Assembly: GCA_030433295.1 (NCBI GenBank)
Contig: JAUIMJ010000004.1
Span: forward strand, 1 to 46,278
Origin: a bacterium
GTDB taxonomy: Bacteria > Bdellovibrionota_C > UBA2361 > SZUA-149
Direction of reading: 5' to 3'
Length of the DNA stretch: 46,278 nt
The notes below the pieces were generated by a model, which had not been told where the DNA came from, ran no database searches, and was given only the letters and a program-made list of their open reading frames with translations. Both the position numbers and the translations under genes were made by a program. Below, piece after piece: positions 13,587 through 21,198 of the stretch. The stretch's first letter is position 1. Every line of letters begins with the position of its first letter.

Positions 13587-16016
13587 ATGCTTACCCAAAG
13601 TTCCCCCATCCGATGGAAACTCCTCACTCTCATTGGGCTGGTACTCTGCTACCTGGGTGTTAAGTATACTCACCACACTATCTGCATCGAGCGCTCCAAA
13701 GAGGTGGTGATGGACGTCGATACCCTCGTTGATGAGCTGGACAGTTCGCTTTCCTGTGTTCGCTCCAGAGCCGCATTCGATCTGCAAAAAGTGGGGGGCA
13801 AAGGAAAGCCGGCTATACCTCGCCTGCTGTCCCTTCTCGATGACCCTATAGATTCTATTCGCTGGCGTAGTGTTGCGGCATTGGGCCATATAGGCTCATG
13901 GGACGAGACCACGAAAGCCAGGGTCTATACCATGATCGAAGATCCCAACAAGACTACTCGACTCAATACCCTGTTTGCCATTAGTCGCATGCGATACGAC
14001 CTTGCCGCTGATGGAAGACGACCCGACTACTACAATCCCAAGCCGCTTTCCGCGGATGCCCTCATGGTTTTTCGCAGGGCGCTCGACGATCCGATACCGA
14101 AGGTCGTCGTAAAGTCGATGCTTCACTTCGACCCAAAAGAACTCGAGAATCTCGATCCTTCCTCCAAGGAAGAATACATTAAAAAGATCAAATCACTGCT
14201 CAAGAGCAGACACGAGGAAGTTCGGCTTAACGCGATGCTTACACTCGCGCGCACTCTCCCCACAGACGAAATGCGCACAGTACTACCTGACTACCTGGCA
14301 CAACTTCGCAGTTACACAAAGAGCGATGATCGCTTTCTCCGAATTCGCGCTCTGCGGGCTGTCGCCAGGTCCGAGGGCAAAACACTTCCCCTACTCATGG
14401 ACGGCGCCGAAGGACAGACCGAAGCCTTTAAACGACGCTGCATGAAACGAGCGCAGGAATTTGATCCCATGTCGTCATGCTTTCACCTCGGTCAGCTCTA
14501 TGAGTATCAGGGAGATAAGAAACGAGCCTACGCGTATTACGAGCAGTCGTGCGCCAAAGCTCCGGGGGATAGAGTCGCCGGATGCGAAAAGCTGGGGGAT
14601 CGCGCACTTGCTGCAGGGAATACCACGCTCGCACAGGACTACTACGAGCGTTCAGCCCAGGTATACGGTACGCGATCGGACGCTCTCCCAAAACTTGCGT
14701 CATTGTTGATGCAAAAAGGAGAGCATGAGAATGCCTGCTTCTGGCTTGTTTTGAGCTGCGGCAACAAGAATGAGAATGCCTGCAAACGAGCAGCAACATG
14801 CCCCGATCTAGAACAGGCGCTTGCCGCTCGCAAAAAAGCCAAAAATCGCGACGCCAAGGCAAGCGTCGCAATGACGAACAAAGCCCACAAACTCAAGCGA
14901 AGTGGAAACCTTGAGGCAGCTATCGGTATGCTTGAGGAATCATGGTCGAAAGGTAATGGTTTTGCGGTGACCTCGCTTTCTGACATGTATGTTGAAGTCG
15001 GACGAACAAAGGATGCCCTTACACTACTCGAAAATGCCTGTCATAGCATGGAACCCCTCAGCTGCAGCTGGTTGGGACGGCTATACTCGCAACAGGGAAT
15101 GACGAAAGCAGCCGAGGCGGCGTATAAGCGCGAGTGCAATATAAATCGGAGCGGCTGCGGAGAATCTCTCGCCTACTTCTACGCTACACAAGGTAAAGCC
15201 GATAAGGCGCGAGAGGAGTATCGATTACTGTGCAATCTCACCATTGGGGAACGCCAGAAGGAATATTGCGAAAAAGCAAAAAAACAAGCAATACCCGTCG
15301 ACGCAGCACAATTGGAAAACGACTGCCTCTCCAATGACTACACCGCCTGCAGAAAACTCAGAGCGCTCTATGAAAAGAATCTCGCTCACGAAAAGACCGT
15401 GGCTTTAGATAAACGTCTTTGCGAGGCAGATCGCAAGTACTGGTCCTGCCGGAACTATCTTGGCTCTCTCTTGTCTTTAGGAAAACAAAGCGAACACGAC
15501 GAATTTCTTGCGAGTTTCTGCCCCGACGGCATAGATTCAGGAAGCATCGATGCCTGTCTCGCTCTAGCCAGGCGGAACAAAGTATTGGGGCGACATCTTG
15601 ACGCACTTGAGCTGGAACAGGCGGCCTGCCTGAAATATAGGAAAGAATCATACTGCCGCAGGATGCGCAAAACCGCGCGGCTTCACCTAAAAGATGCGGA
15701 GTATCGCAGCTTACTGTCCAGACTCTGCGAGACCGAGTCACACGCCACTTCCTGCCTCACCCTCGCACTTCGTGACGACGCACAGCCACAGGCGGTGTCC
15801 GACGCACTGCAGTTGTTGCTGAAGGAAGTAAACAAAGAATGCCTCTCCGGCGAGCCACATGCATGTTCCGAAGAAGGCATTGTGCGCTGCGCACTTGGTC
15901 AGAAGGTCCATGGGCGGGCGCTCTTGCTCGGTGCCTGCAAGCTTCTTAAAAATGGCTGTCCCCCAGAAATCAATTGTGACAACGCCATGGCATTGGTCAA
16001 AGAGCGATTTAAATAG
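13587..16016 (+). CDS. Membrane-anchored, Cys-rich HEAT plus TPR/Sel1-like repeat protein (809 aa)
   Basis: An N-terminal transmembrane helix (residues ~12-30, LLTLIGLVLCYLGVKYT) is followed by helical-repeat modules. Residues ~40-280 resemble HEAT repeats (ALGHIGSWDE; AFDLQKVGGKGKPAIPRLLS). From ~290 to the end there are many TPR/Sel1-like helix pairs. In these, cysteines recur in each repeat (SCFHLGQLYEYQGDKKRAYA; YYEQSCAKAPGDRVAGCEKL). The spacing suggests disulfides bridging each repeat, as in secreted Sel1/HcpC-like proteins, so the body is likely periplasmic. It probably scaffolds protein interactions. ATG 13587 has a near-perfect ribosome site (AGGAGGCGAAT). It is divergent from the three-gene operon and transcribed alone. 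Confidence 0.75.
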   Translation: MLTQSSPIRWKLLTLIGLVLCYLGVKYTHHTICIERSKEVVMDVDTLVDELDSSLSCVRSRAAFDLQKVGGKGKPAIPRLLSLLDDPIDSIRWRSVAALGHIGSWDETTKARVYTMIEDPNKTTRLNTLFAISRMRYDLAADGRRPDYYNPKPLSADALMVFRRALDDPIPKVVVKSMLHFDPKELENLDPSSKEEYIKKIKSLLKSRHEEVRLNAMLTLARTLPTDEMRTVLPDYLAQLRSYTKSDDRFLRIRALRAVARSEGKTLPLLMDGAEGQTEAFKRRCMKRAQEFDPMSSCFHLGQLYEYQGDKKRAYAYYEQSCAKAPGDRVAGCEKLGDRALAAGNTTLAQDYYERSAQVYGTRSDALPKLASLLMQKGEHENACFWLVLSCGNKNENACKRAATCPDLEQALAARKKAKNRDAKASVAMTNKAHKLKRSGNLEAAIGMLEESWSKGNGFAVTSLSDMYVEVGRTKDALTLLENACHSMEPLSCSWLGRLYSQQGMTKAAEAAYKRECNINRSGCGESLAYFYATQGKADKAREEYRLLCNLTIGERQKEYCEKAKKQAIPVDAAQLENDCLSNDYTACRKLRALYEKNLAHEKTVALDKRLCEADRKYWSCRNYLGSLLSLGKQSEHDEFLASFCPDGIDSGSIDACLALARRNKVLGRHLDALELEQAACLKYRKESYCRRMRKTARLHLKDAEYRSLLSRLCETESHATSCLTLALRDDAQPQAVSDALQLLLKEVNKECLSGEPHACSEEGIVRCALGQKVHGRALLLGACKLLKNGCPPEINCDNAMALVKERFK

Positions 16017-16146
16017 GACGATGGCCTGCCCTGATGGTCCGCTGTGGCTGTCGTCGCCCGCAATACACTAGCCTCAAGTTTTTTCTGTGTGTATATGTCA
16101 CACTTTCGCAACTCCCAGGCATAACGTTAGACATGGGGGGTATCAG

Positions 16147-16168
16147 GCGCAGACCCGGGGTCTTGCGC
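16147..16168 (+). repeat. Hairpin upstream of the transglutaminase-like gene
   Basis: GCGCAGAC, loop CCGGG, GTCTTGCGC forms an 8-bp stem with one bulged T, about 20 bases before the GTG start at 16188. The rest of 16017-16187 shows no gene. It may lie in the leader; function unknown. Confidence 0.35.
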
Positions 16169-16187
16169 TGGTACGAAGGATAAAAAG

Positions 16188-16979
16188 GTGAGGCTATTCA
16201 TTCTTGCGCTGGCGTGCCTGATGCTCCAGTCTTGCGGGGGGCTTACCGCAGCTCAACTTATTGGCCTGGAGTCAGTGCCGGGAGTGCCTGTTGGTTATCG
16301 ACTCTTTAGAGAGAAGATTGAATACGGACAACCCGCACCGGCAATCATTAACTCTCTCTACTCCGCCGAGCGCTACGACACCTACTACTACAGACACCTA
16401 AACGAACTCACGAAGATTCCCGTCCTTCAGCTCCGCACAGGCGGCCAGCATCAGCCTTTTCACATAGAGCTGGGCTACGGAAGCGATACAAAACTGCATT
16501 TTATCCAATCGTATTTTCTCGGCATAAAGCCCGAGGGCTTAAAAACAATGCAGGACGCAAGTCGCTTTGTTCGTGACCGCGTTCAGTACGTTACCGACAA
16601 GGCACAGTTTGGGAGAAAAGATATCTGGCTGACCAGTGTGGAAACGCTTCGCAGAGGCAAGGGAGACTGCGAGGACCATGCCGTGCTCCTAGCGGATATT
16701 TTGATTTCTCTTGGCTACGATGCCCGGATCGCTGTCGGGCAATGGGATAACGGCCGTCATGCATGGGTATTGATACCTGACGAAACCGGAAGGCTACAGC
16801 TGATTGAAGCGACGGAAAAAGAAGACAAGATGATCACTGAGGATCCTATTGACTGGCGACTTCGCTATATTCCCGAGCGCATGTTTAACAATCGCTACAC
16901 CTGGGTTTTAAACGGGAGCCGCTCCGGTATGTATCGTTCGGACTGGATACTGGCTGCGGAGGTTACGCCCGTTCAGTAG
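16188..16979 (+). CDS. Lipoprotein transglutaminase-like cysteine peptidase (263 aa)
   Basis: A lipoprotein signal (MRLFILALACLMLQSC, lipobox LQSC with C16) begins the protein. The transglutaminase-like core follows, with catalytic C161 in GKGDCEDHAVLLA and H191 in GRHAWVLIP. The third site is probably near LIEATEKED (residues 206-214). These are the order and spacing of the bacterial transglutaminase-like cysteine peptidase families. The protein would be lipid-anchored in the inner or outer membrane facing the periplasm, where such enzymes may cleave or cross-link surface proteins. GTG 16188 is supported by a purine-rich AAGGA and by the signal peptide. Its substrate is unknown. Confidence 0.8.
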   Translation: MRLFILALACLMLQSCGGLTAAQLIGLESVPGVPVGYRLFREKIEYGQPAPAIINSLYSAERYDTYYYRHLNELTKIPVLQLRTGGQHQPFHIELGYGSDTKLHFIQSYFLGIKPEGLKTMQDASRFVRDRVQYVTDKAQFGRKDIWLTSVETLRRGKGDCEDHAVLLADILISLGYDARIAVGQWDNGRHAWVLIPDETGRLQLIEATEKEDKMITEDPIDWRLRYIPERMFNNRYTWVLNGSRSGMYRSDWILAAEVTPVQ

Positions 16980-17001
16980 CTGCCGGGGGATTTTACGTCA
17001 C

Positions 17002-17040
17002 TTGCGGGAGTCGGCGTTGTGGTATATACTGGTATATACC
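17002..17040 (+). promoter_or_regulatory. Promoter/operator of the nucleotidyltransferase-RHH pair
   Basis: GGTATATAC occurs twice (17021-17029 and 17031-17039); the second copy is part of the perfect palindrome GGTATATACC, immediately before the ATG at 17041. A -10 like TATACT (17025-17030) lies inside the first copy, and TTGCGG (17002-17007) sits 17 bases upstream. The promoter therefore overlaps the repeats. They suit binding by the downstream RHH protein, and the mRNA would have almost no leader. Confidence 0.55.
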
Positions 17041-17502
17041 ATGTTTCTCTTAACGCTCATTCGTGCCCTGGAACGGCAAAAGCTTGCCTACGCGCTTGTC
17101 GGCGGCTACGCCGTCTCTCTGCATGGTGCCGTCCGAGGTACGCTTGATGTAGACATCGTGATTCCGCACACCAAAAAAAGCTTTGTCGCCACGGAAGAGA
17201 CCCTCGCCAGTATCGGACTAAGACCTCGACTTCCGCTACGGGCAGAGGAGGTATTTTCATTTCGCGAGGAATATATTCAAAACCGCAATCTCACCGCCTG
17301 GGGTTTTCAAAACCCCGGTGACCTCTCTCAGTTAGTAGATGTGATTATCACGCACGATCTGCGGAAGATGAAAACGCTCAGGAAGAAAGTAAAAAACACC
17401 GCCGTATCCCTCATCTCGATTGATGACCTCATTCAAATGAAACGAGACTCAGGCAGGCCGCAGGACCTTGCTGATGTTGAGGCACTGGAGAAACTGCAAT
17501 GA
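17041..17502 (+). CDS. Nucleotidyltransferase of a toxin-antitoxin-like pair (153 aa)
   Basis: The pol-beta-type nucleotidyltransferase signature is clear. GGYAVSLHG (residues 21-29) is followed by RGTLDVDIVI with the metal-binding D36 and D38 in the T-x-D-V-D pattern. A later conserved DVIITHDLRK and DDLIQMKRDSGRPQDLADVE fit the AbiEii/DUF6036-like families, in which the last box sits in the helical end. Enzymes of this type add NMP to tRNA or proteins; some are TA toxins. The gene overlaps the following RHH gene by four bases (ATGA), so they are co-translated. The target is unknown. The longer upstream frame is rejected because the palindromic promoter lies in it. Confidence 0.72.
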   Translation: MFLLTLIRALERQKLAYALVGGYAVSLHGAVRGTLDVDIVIPHTKKSFVATEETLASIGLRPRLPLRAEEVFSFREEYIQNRNLTAWGFQNPGDLSQLVDVIITHDLRKMKTLRKKVKNTAVSLISIDDLIQMKRDSGRPQDLADVEALEKLQ

Positions 17503-17750
17503 AAACTGTGCAATATTTCAGCGATGAGTATCTGGAGTCCTGCAAAGGTCTCAGTCCAACACAGATAGTGAGCTTTCTCGAAGATTTTCGCGAGCTGCAT
17601 CGTGAACCGGGAAAGTCAAAACTGATAAGTATCAAGGTTCCGGAACGGCTACTCTCCCTTTTTCGGCAGAAAGCAGAACTCATGGGTGTTCCCTATCAGA
17701 CGCAGATAAAAGCGCTCATGAACGAATGGCTCTCCGGCGAGAGTAAGTGA
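17499..17750 (+). CDS. Ribbon-helix-helix (CopG-like) partner protein (83 aa)
   Basis: The C-terminal half (about residues 45-80) reads KLISIKVPERLLSLFRQKAE, then LMGVPYQTQIKALMNEWL. That is the strand plus two helices of ribbon-helix-helix DNA-binding proteins of the CopG/BrnA type. The N-terminal 40 residues (YFSDEYLESCKGLSPTQIVS) are helical and could bind the nucleotidyltransferase. It starts within the stop of the preceding gene. It is the likely repressor of the GGTATATACC operator and a probable antitoxin. Order (enzyme first) is less common than antitoxin-first, so which member is toxic needs testing. Confidence 0.7.
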   Translation: MKTVQYFSDEYLESCKGLSPTQIVSFLEDFRELHREPGKSKLISIKVPERLLSLFRQKAELMGVPYQTQIKALMNEWLSGESK

Positions 17751-17890
17751 GACGAATTCACTCGATACAGCCCCGCTTGTATTCCGACTATTCCTATGTC
17801 AAAATCGCCCTCTTATGACCCGCTCATTGCAGTATAGATTTGGGTAACTGAAGAAAACCACAAGGTTTTTACCTCTTTCGCAGGGATTCT

Positions 17891-17924
17891 AAAAGACTCA
17901 GCTCAATCGGAGAACGAGTCTTTT
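17891..17924 (+). repeat. Stem-loop with T-run upstream of the AAA gene
   Basis: AAAAGACTC (17891-17899) pairs with GAGTCTTTT (17916-17924) around a 16-base loop, ending 26 bases before the ATG at 17951. The trailing TTTT resembles a short terminator or attenuator. The remainder of 17751-17950 shows no gene. Confidence 0.45.
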
Positions 17925-17950
17925 CTATACCCTGTGAAGGAAAGTTTAGC

Positions 17951-18955
17951 ATGAACGATTCTCAAAGTGGCGACGCCGCTACGGCTACCGCCATTGCGAT
18001 GCAAAGCCTGATCGACCAATCAGTAGACACCCGGCTCGAACACCGACTGCCCGACCTCGTTGGCCAGAAGGTCGGCGAGTCGCTAAGCGGACTCCCGCCC
18101 CTGCAGGTGGAAGTCACAATTCAGAACGGCGACGAAACAAAAGTCACCACACTGGAGCGCCAGCACTATCTCTTCCCTGCGGTGCTTCAGCTCATGGCCT
18201 GTCGGGACAATAAGGGAAATCCCATCCCTCTGGCTCTAGTCGGGCCGCCGGGCACGGGTAAGACCTACATGGGTCTGAGCTACGCACGGGCCACTGAATC
18301 TGATTTCGTCATCGACAGCTTCAACCCGCAAACACCGGTGTCCTCGCTCAAGGGCTACATGGACGCCGGAGGAAACTACGTTCCGACTGGTTTCTATCGC
18401 GCTTTCACCGAAGGCCTGGTTTACATCGCGGACGAATACGACCGTGCCAGTGGCCGGGTGAGCACCGCGCTCAACTCCGCCGTCGGCAATCGCGTCACGA
18501 CGTTTCCTGACGGAACGACCCGTGAGGCGCATGAGAACTTCGCATTCGTTGCCACGATGAACACCTACGGCACCGGCGGCACCAGTCGCTTCGTCGCTGA
18601 CAAGCAGGACGAATCCGTGCTCGACCGTTTGCTGTATCTCTGGATTCCTCGCGACGAGGGTCTGGAAGCGCATATGATCGGCCTGTCCGACGTCACTTCG
18701 CCAAAGTGCAAGCTGAACCAGGGCGGAAAGATTCCGAGCACGAAGAAGCTCTGGGAGCTGGTCGGTAAACTGCGTGATGTCGTCAAACGGCACGACATGC
18801 ACTTCGACATCTCCTCGCGTTCTCTGCTTTTTGCTGAGGCCATGCGACGGCAAGGCTTTGGCAAACGCTGGATCCTGGAATGTGCGCTGCAGCGTCACAT
18901 GCCGATCGATCAATGGAACGAGCTCATCGAAGAAGTTGGGGAGGCCGCCAAATGA
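17951..18955 (+). CDS. MoxR/CobS-like AAA+ ATPase (334 aa)
   Basis: Walker A is GPPGTGKT (residues 98-105), Walker B is LVYIADE with D161-E162, and sensor 1 is in ATMNTYGTGG (N204). The spacing and the insert before Walker B are typical of the CobS/MoxR/dynein-related AAA group, seen also in phages. About 80 residues of helical N-terminal region come first. Such ATPases remodel a partner protein, often one with a VWA domain. The next gene starts inside this gene's stop (ATGA), so it is the likely partner. The DNA appears richer in G+C than its neighbours by eye, hinting at recent transfer. All motifs are intact. Confidence 0.85.
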   Translation: MNDSQSGDAATATAIAMQSLIDQSVDTRLEHRLPDLVGQKVGESLSGLPPLQVEVTIQNGDETKVTTLERQHYLFPAVLQLMACRDNKGNPIPLALVGPPGTGKTYMGLSYARATESDFVIDSFNPQTPVSSLKGYMDAGGNYVPTGFYRAFTEGLVYIADEYDRASGRVSTALNSAVGNRVTTFPDGTTREAHENFAFVATMNTYGTGGTSRFVADKQDESVLDRLLYLWIPRDEGLEAHMIGLSDVTSPKCKLNQGGKIPSTKKLWELVGKLRDVVKRHDMHFDISSRSLLFAEAMRRQGFGKRWILECALQRHMPIDQWNELIEEVGEAAK

Positions 18956-19767
18956 TCACCTCGCAACGCTTTAGCATGCGCGAGGCGGTCAAGTTGCTCG
19001 ACCCCAAGGCTGCCCCCGAAGGCATGAGTCGGGCAAGCGACGGCAATTCAGCTTCCGAAGACTGGGATCTGAACGCCGGATACGAGACCTCCTATAAGTA
19101 TGCGCGTTTTGGATGGCAGGAACAGGCAAAGCGCTTTAATCAGCTGATGCTCTCGATGGCGACCAAGACCGTACCGCCGGATAACTGGAACTACGCCGTT
19201 TCCGGCGCGTACGTCGATGTCGCGCTCTACCTTGAGGGTGAACCTGAGTGCATGGTGGAATTTGAATCGGAACCTGACAAAATGATCGAAGTTATGGTTC
19301 CGATCAGCACCATGGCGAGCATTGACGCGGAGTACATGTTCAACCGCGGCAGCGCTATTGCCTCGATTGTCTACTCCCTGCTTTGCTCCAGCTACAAGGT
19401 TCGCCTGGAAGTCGTGGAGTGCATTGGCGAGTCCTGGGACCGGCACCTGACCAGAATTGTGATAAGTGAGTTCGGCGACATTCTCGACCCGGCTCGCTTC
19501 GCCTACTGGCTGGTGCACCCCGCGGCGCTTCGTCGCTCGATTTTTCGCCTCAATGAGCAGAACTCAGAGGAGCTCCGAGAGAACTTTGGCTTTTATGAGG
19601 GCGGCGGCTACGGCTCTCCTCGTAATTACCCCAAAGATCAGATTCCGGACGGCGCTCTGTACTTTCCGATCATTGACAGTGACAACTACTACGACTACGC
19701 CACCCCGGCATCTGCTAAGGAAGCAGTCCACAAGGTCTGTCGGGACTTCGGACTCGTCCTGGGCTAA
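18952..19767 (+). CDS. Partner protein of the AAA ATPase, unknown function (271 aa)
   Basis: The gene overlaps the ATPase by four bases and is co-translated. The first ~30 residues (ITSQRFSMREAVKLLDPKAA) look like a flexible or helical lead. The middle (residues ~75-190) alternates strands and helices in a Rossmann-like pattern (YVDVALYLEGEPECMVEFES; RGSAIASIVYSLLCSSYKV; RLEVVECIGESWDR), somewhat like VWA folds. No MIDAS motif (DxSxS) is visible. The end is DSDNYYDYATPASAKEAVHK. I recall similar proteins coupled to CobS-like ATPases in phages but cannot name a family with confidence. G+C content resembles the ATPase gene, so they travel together. Confidence 0.6.
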   Translation: MITSQRFSMREAVKLLDPKAAPEGMSRASDGNSASEDWDLNAGYETSYKYARFGWQEQAKRFNQLMLSMATKTVPPDNWNYAVSGAYVDVALYLEGEPECMVEFESEPDKMIEVMVPISTMASIDAEYMFNRGSAIASIVYSLLCSSYKVRLEVVECIGESWDRHLTRIVISEFGDILDPARFAYWLVHPAALRRSIFRLNEQNSEELRENFGFYEGGGYGSPRNYPKDQIPDGALYFPIIDSDNYYDYATPASAKEAVHKVCRDFGLVLG

Positions 19768-19815
19768 TGCAGGCTGGCGCGTCGCGTTCAAACTAAGGAG
19801 CACGCAATGGGTTTC

Positions 19816-19843
19816 GGGTGTTTTAGAGTTTTCTTCAACACCC
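19816..19843. repeat. Short inverted repeat between convergent genes
   Basis: GGGTGTT (19816-19822) pairs with AACACCC (19837-19843) with a 14-base loop. It lies between the AAA partner gene and the convergent SDR gene and may help termination. An AAGGAG followed by ATG at 19807 looks like a start but opens only into antisense of the SDR gene. Confidence 0.3.
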
Positions 19844-19890
19844 TCCCATTCGCTTCCCTATCCAACAATCAGGACAATTCCCCGAGCACG

Positions 19891-20628
19891 TTAAATAGGC
19901 TGAGCCGTCGGTCGAAACAGAATCTCATTCACATCGACGTTTTCGGGCTCATTAATCGCAAAGGCCACCATACGCGCAAAGGAATCAGCCGGAACAGCTA
20001 TCTGATTAACAAAGTCCTTTGTTTGCTCCCGTGTTTCCTGGTCCGAGATATGATCGGTCAACTCAGTCGCTACCGCACCGGGAGAAATAATCGTAGTTCG
20101 GATGTTGTACGGCTTAACTTCCTGCCGCAAGCCCTCAGACAATGCCCGCACTGCAAACTTTGTCGCGCAATATACCGTCGCTGAAGGCCCTAGCTTGTGG
20201 CCGTATACCGAGGAGACATTGATGATATGCCCACTCTTTTGTTTCTTCATGTAGGGCAAGGCCGAGGCGACTCCGTAGAGACCCCCCTTGAGATTCACAT
20301 CGATCATCTGATCCCATTCGTCGACCTTAAGCTGCTCAATTGGTGCCAGCGGCATAATGCCTGCGTTGTTGATGATGACATCGACTTTTCCGAACTTCTC
20401 GGCTGTCGTGTCTACGAGATTCTGCACCTGCTCACGTATGGATACATCTGTTTCCACAGCAATTGCATCACCATCGAGCTCATCTGCAAGAGCGGAAATG
20501 CGGTCAGAGCGCCGTGCGGCAAGCGCAAGCTTTGCACCCTGACTCGACAATAAACGAGCCGCGGCTTCACCGAGTCCGCTGCTGGCTCCGGTTATGATTA
20601 TGACTTTTCCTTGTATGTTATCGAGCAT
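19891..20628 (-). CDS. Short-chain dehydrogenase/reductase (SDR), NAD(P)-dependent
   Basis: This 245-residue classical SDR has the cofactor loop TGASSGLG (residues 13-20), NNAG (87-90), catalytic S139/S140 (INVSSVYG) and YCATK with Y153 and K157. D or S/R residues following beta-2 ([10 protein letters not shown]) suggest NADP preference. SDRs reduce ketones or oxidise alcohols; the true substrate is unknown. The C-terminal region ([16 protein letters not shown]) is standard. It lies 34 bases after a tautomerase gene on the same strand, so both probably form an operon, perhaps of small-carbonyl metabolism. Ribosome site AAAGGAGAA precedes the ATG. Confidence 0.93.
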   Translation of the reverse strand: MLDNIQGKVIIITGASSGLGEAAARLLSSQGAKLALAARRSDRISALADELDGDAIAVETDVSIREQVQNLVDTTAEKFGKVDVIINNAGIMPLAPIEQLKVDEWDQMIDVNLKGGLYGVASALPYMKKQKSGHIINVSSVYGHKLGPSATVYCATKFAVRALSEGLRQEVKPYNIRTTIISPGAVATELTDHISDQETREQTKDFVNQIAVPADSFARMVAFAINEPENVDVNEILFRPTAQPI

Positions 20629-20662
20629 TGATCTTCTCCTTTATTCGAGGTCTTTCCTTTCG

Positions 20663-20890
20663 CTACATTGAATATCCTGGCTTCTTAAAAAGCATATCCG
20701 CTTTCTCCACAATGTCCGGCTTGTACACTTTCTGCTTCCACTCATCAGCTTCGATTTCCTCAAAACCAACGGAGACTGACTCCTCGCCGTACTCCAGAAC
20801 TTCCATCACCGCCTGATTAATTTTCTCGGCCAGTTTCTTTTTTTGCGCCTTCGTTTTTCCAGGCCACAATTTTATGATTACATGGGGCAT
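20663..20890 (-). CDS. 4-oxalocrotonate tautomerase family protein (75 aa)
   Basis: This short protein starts [13 protein letters not shown], so after Met removal Pro1 would be the catalytic base as in tautomerases. The length (75), the strand-helix-strand layout ([20 protein letters not shown]) and [18 protein letters not shown] suit the PptA/YdcE-type group of the superfamily. Members tautomerise enol/keto compounds. It leads a likely operon with the following SDR gene (34 bases), giving a tautomerase-reductase pair. The substrate is not readable. Confidence in the family is good from the P-x-V-x-I start and the size. Confidence 0.85.
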   Translation of the reverse strand: MPHVIIKLWPGKTKAQKKKLAEKINQAVMEVLEYGEESVSVGFEEIEADEWKQKVYKPDIVEKADMLFKKPGYSM

Positions 20891-21198
20891 CTCGTTCCAC
20901 TCCGATGTTGTTCAGGGGATATTTCCACGTGTCACAAAACCTCCGAGCACTCGAGGGGTGGCCGGCCACACTATTGCCCGGGGGCGTGACGACTAAAAAG
21001 ACTGAGGTTGTAGCACCGCTAGGTAATGCTATTTTTATACAGGGGCTGACGGACGCTTAGCAAATAGCGCAGAGGAAGTTTGAGGGGTAATCCGATAGGA
21101 ACGAAAAACCCCTTAAAAAGTTAAGTAACGAATACGACAGAGAGCCGTTATCGCCACGTGATGTTTCATCGATGCCTCGCATCGATACACTAGTGCTC
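20891..21198. other. Gene-free stretch
   Basis: No gene is supportable between the tautomerase start and the end of the LarA-like gene. A loose inverted pair AGGGGT/ACCCCT lies at about 21083-21114, next to an A-run, and may assist termination. Confidence 0.35.

Noticed and set aside
19807-20184. ORF with AAGGAG ribosome site on the plus strand
   Set aside because: Nearly all of it is antisense to the clear SDR gene; the start sequence is probably fortuitous or a remnant.
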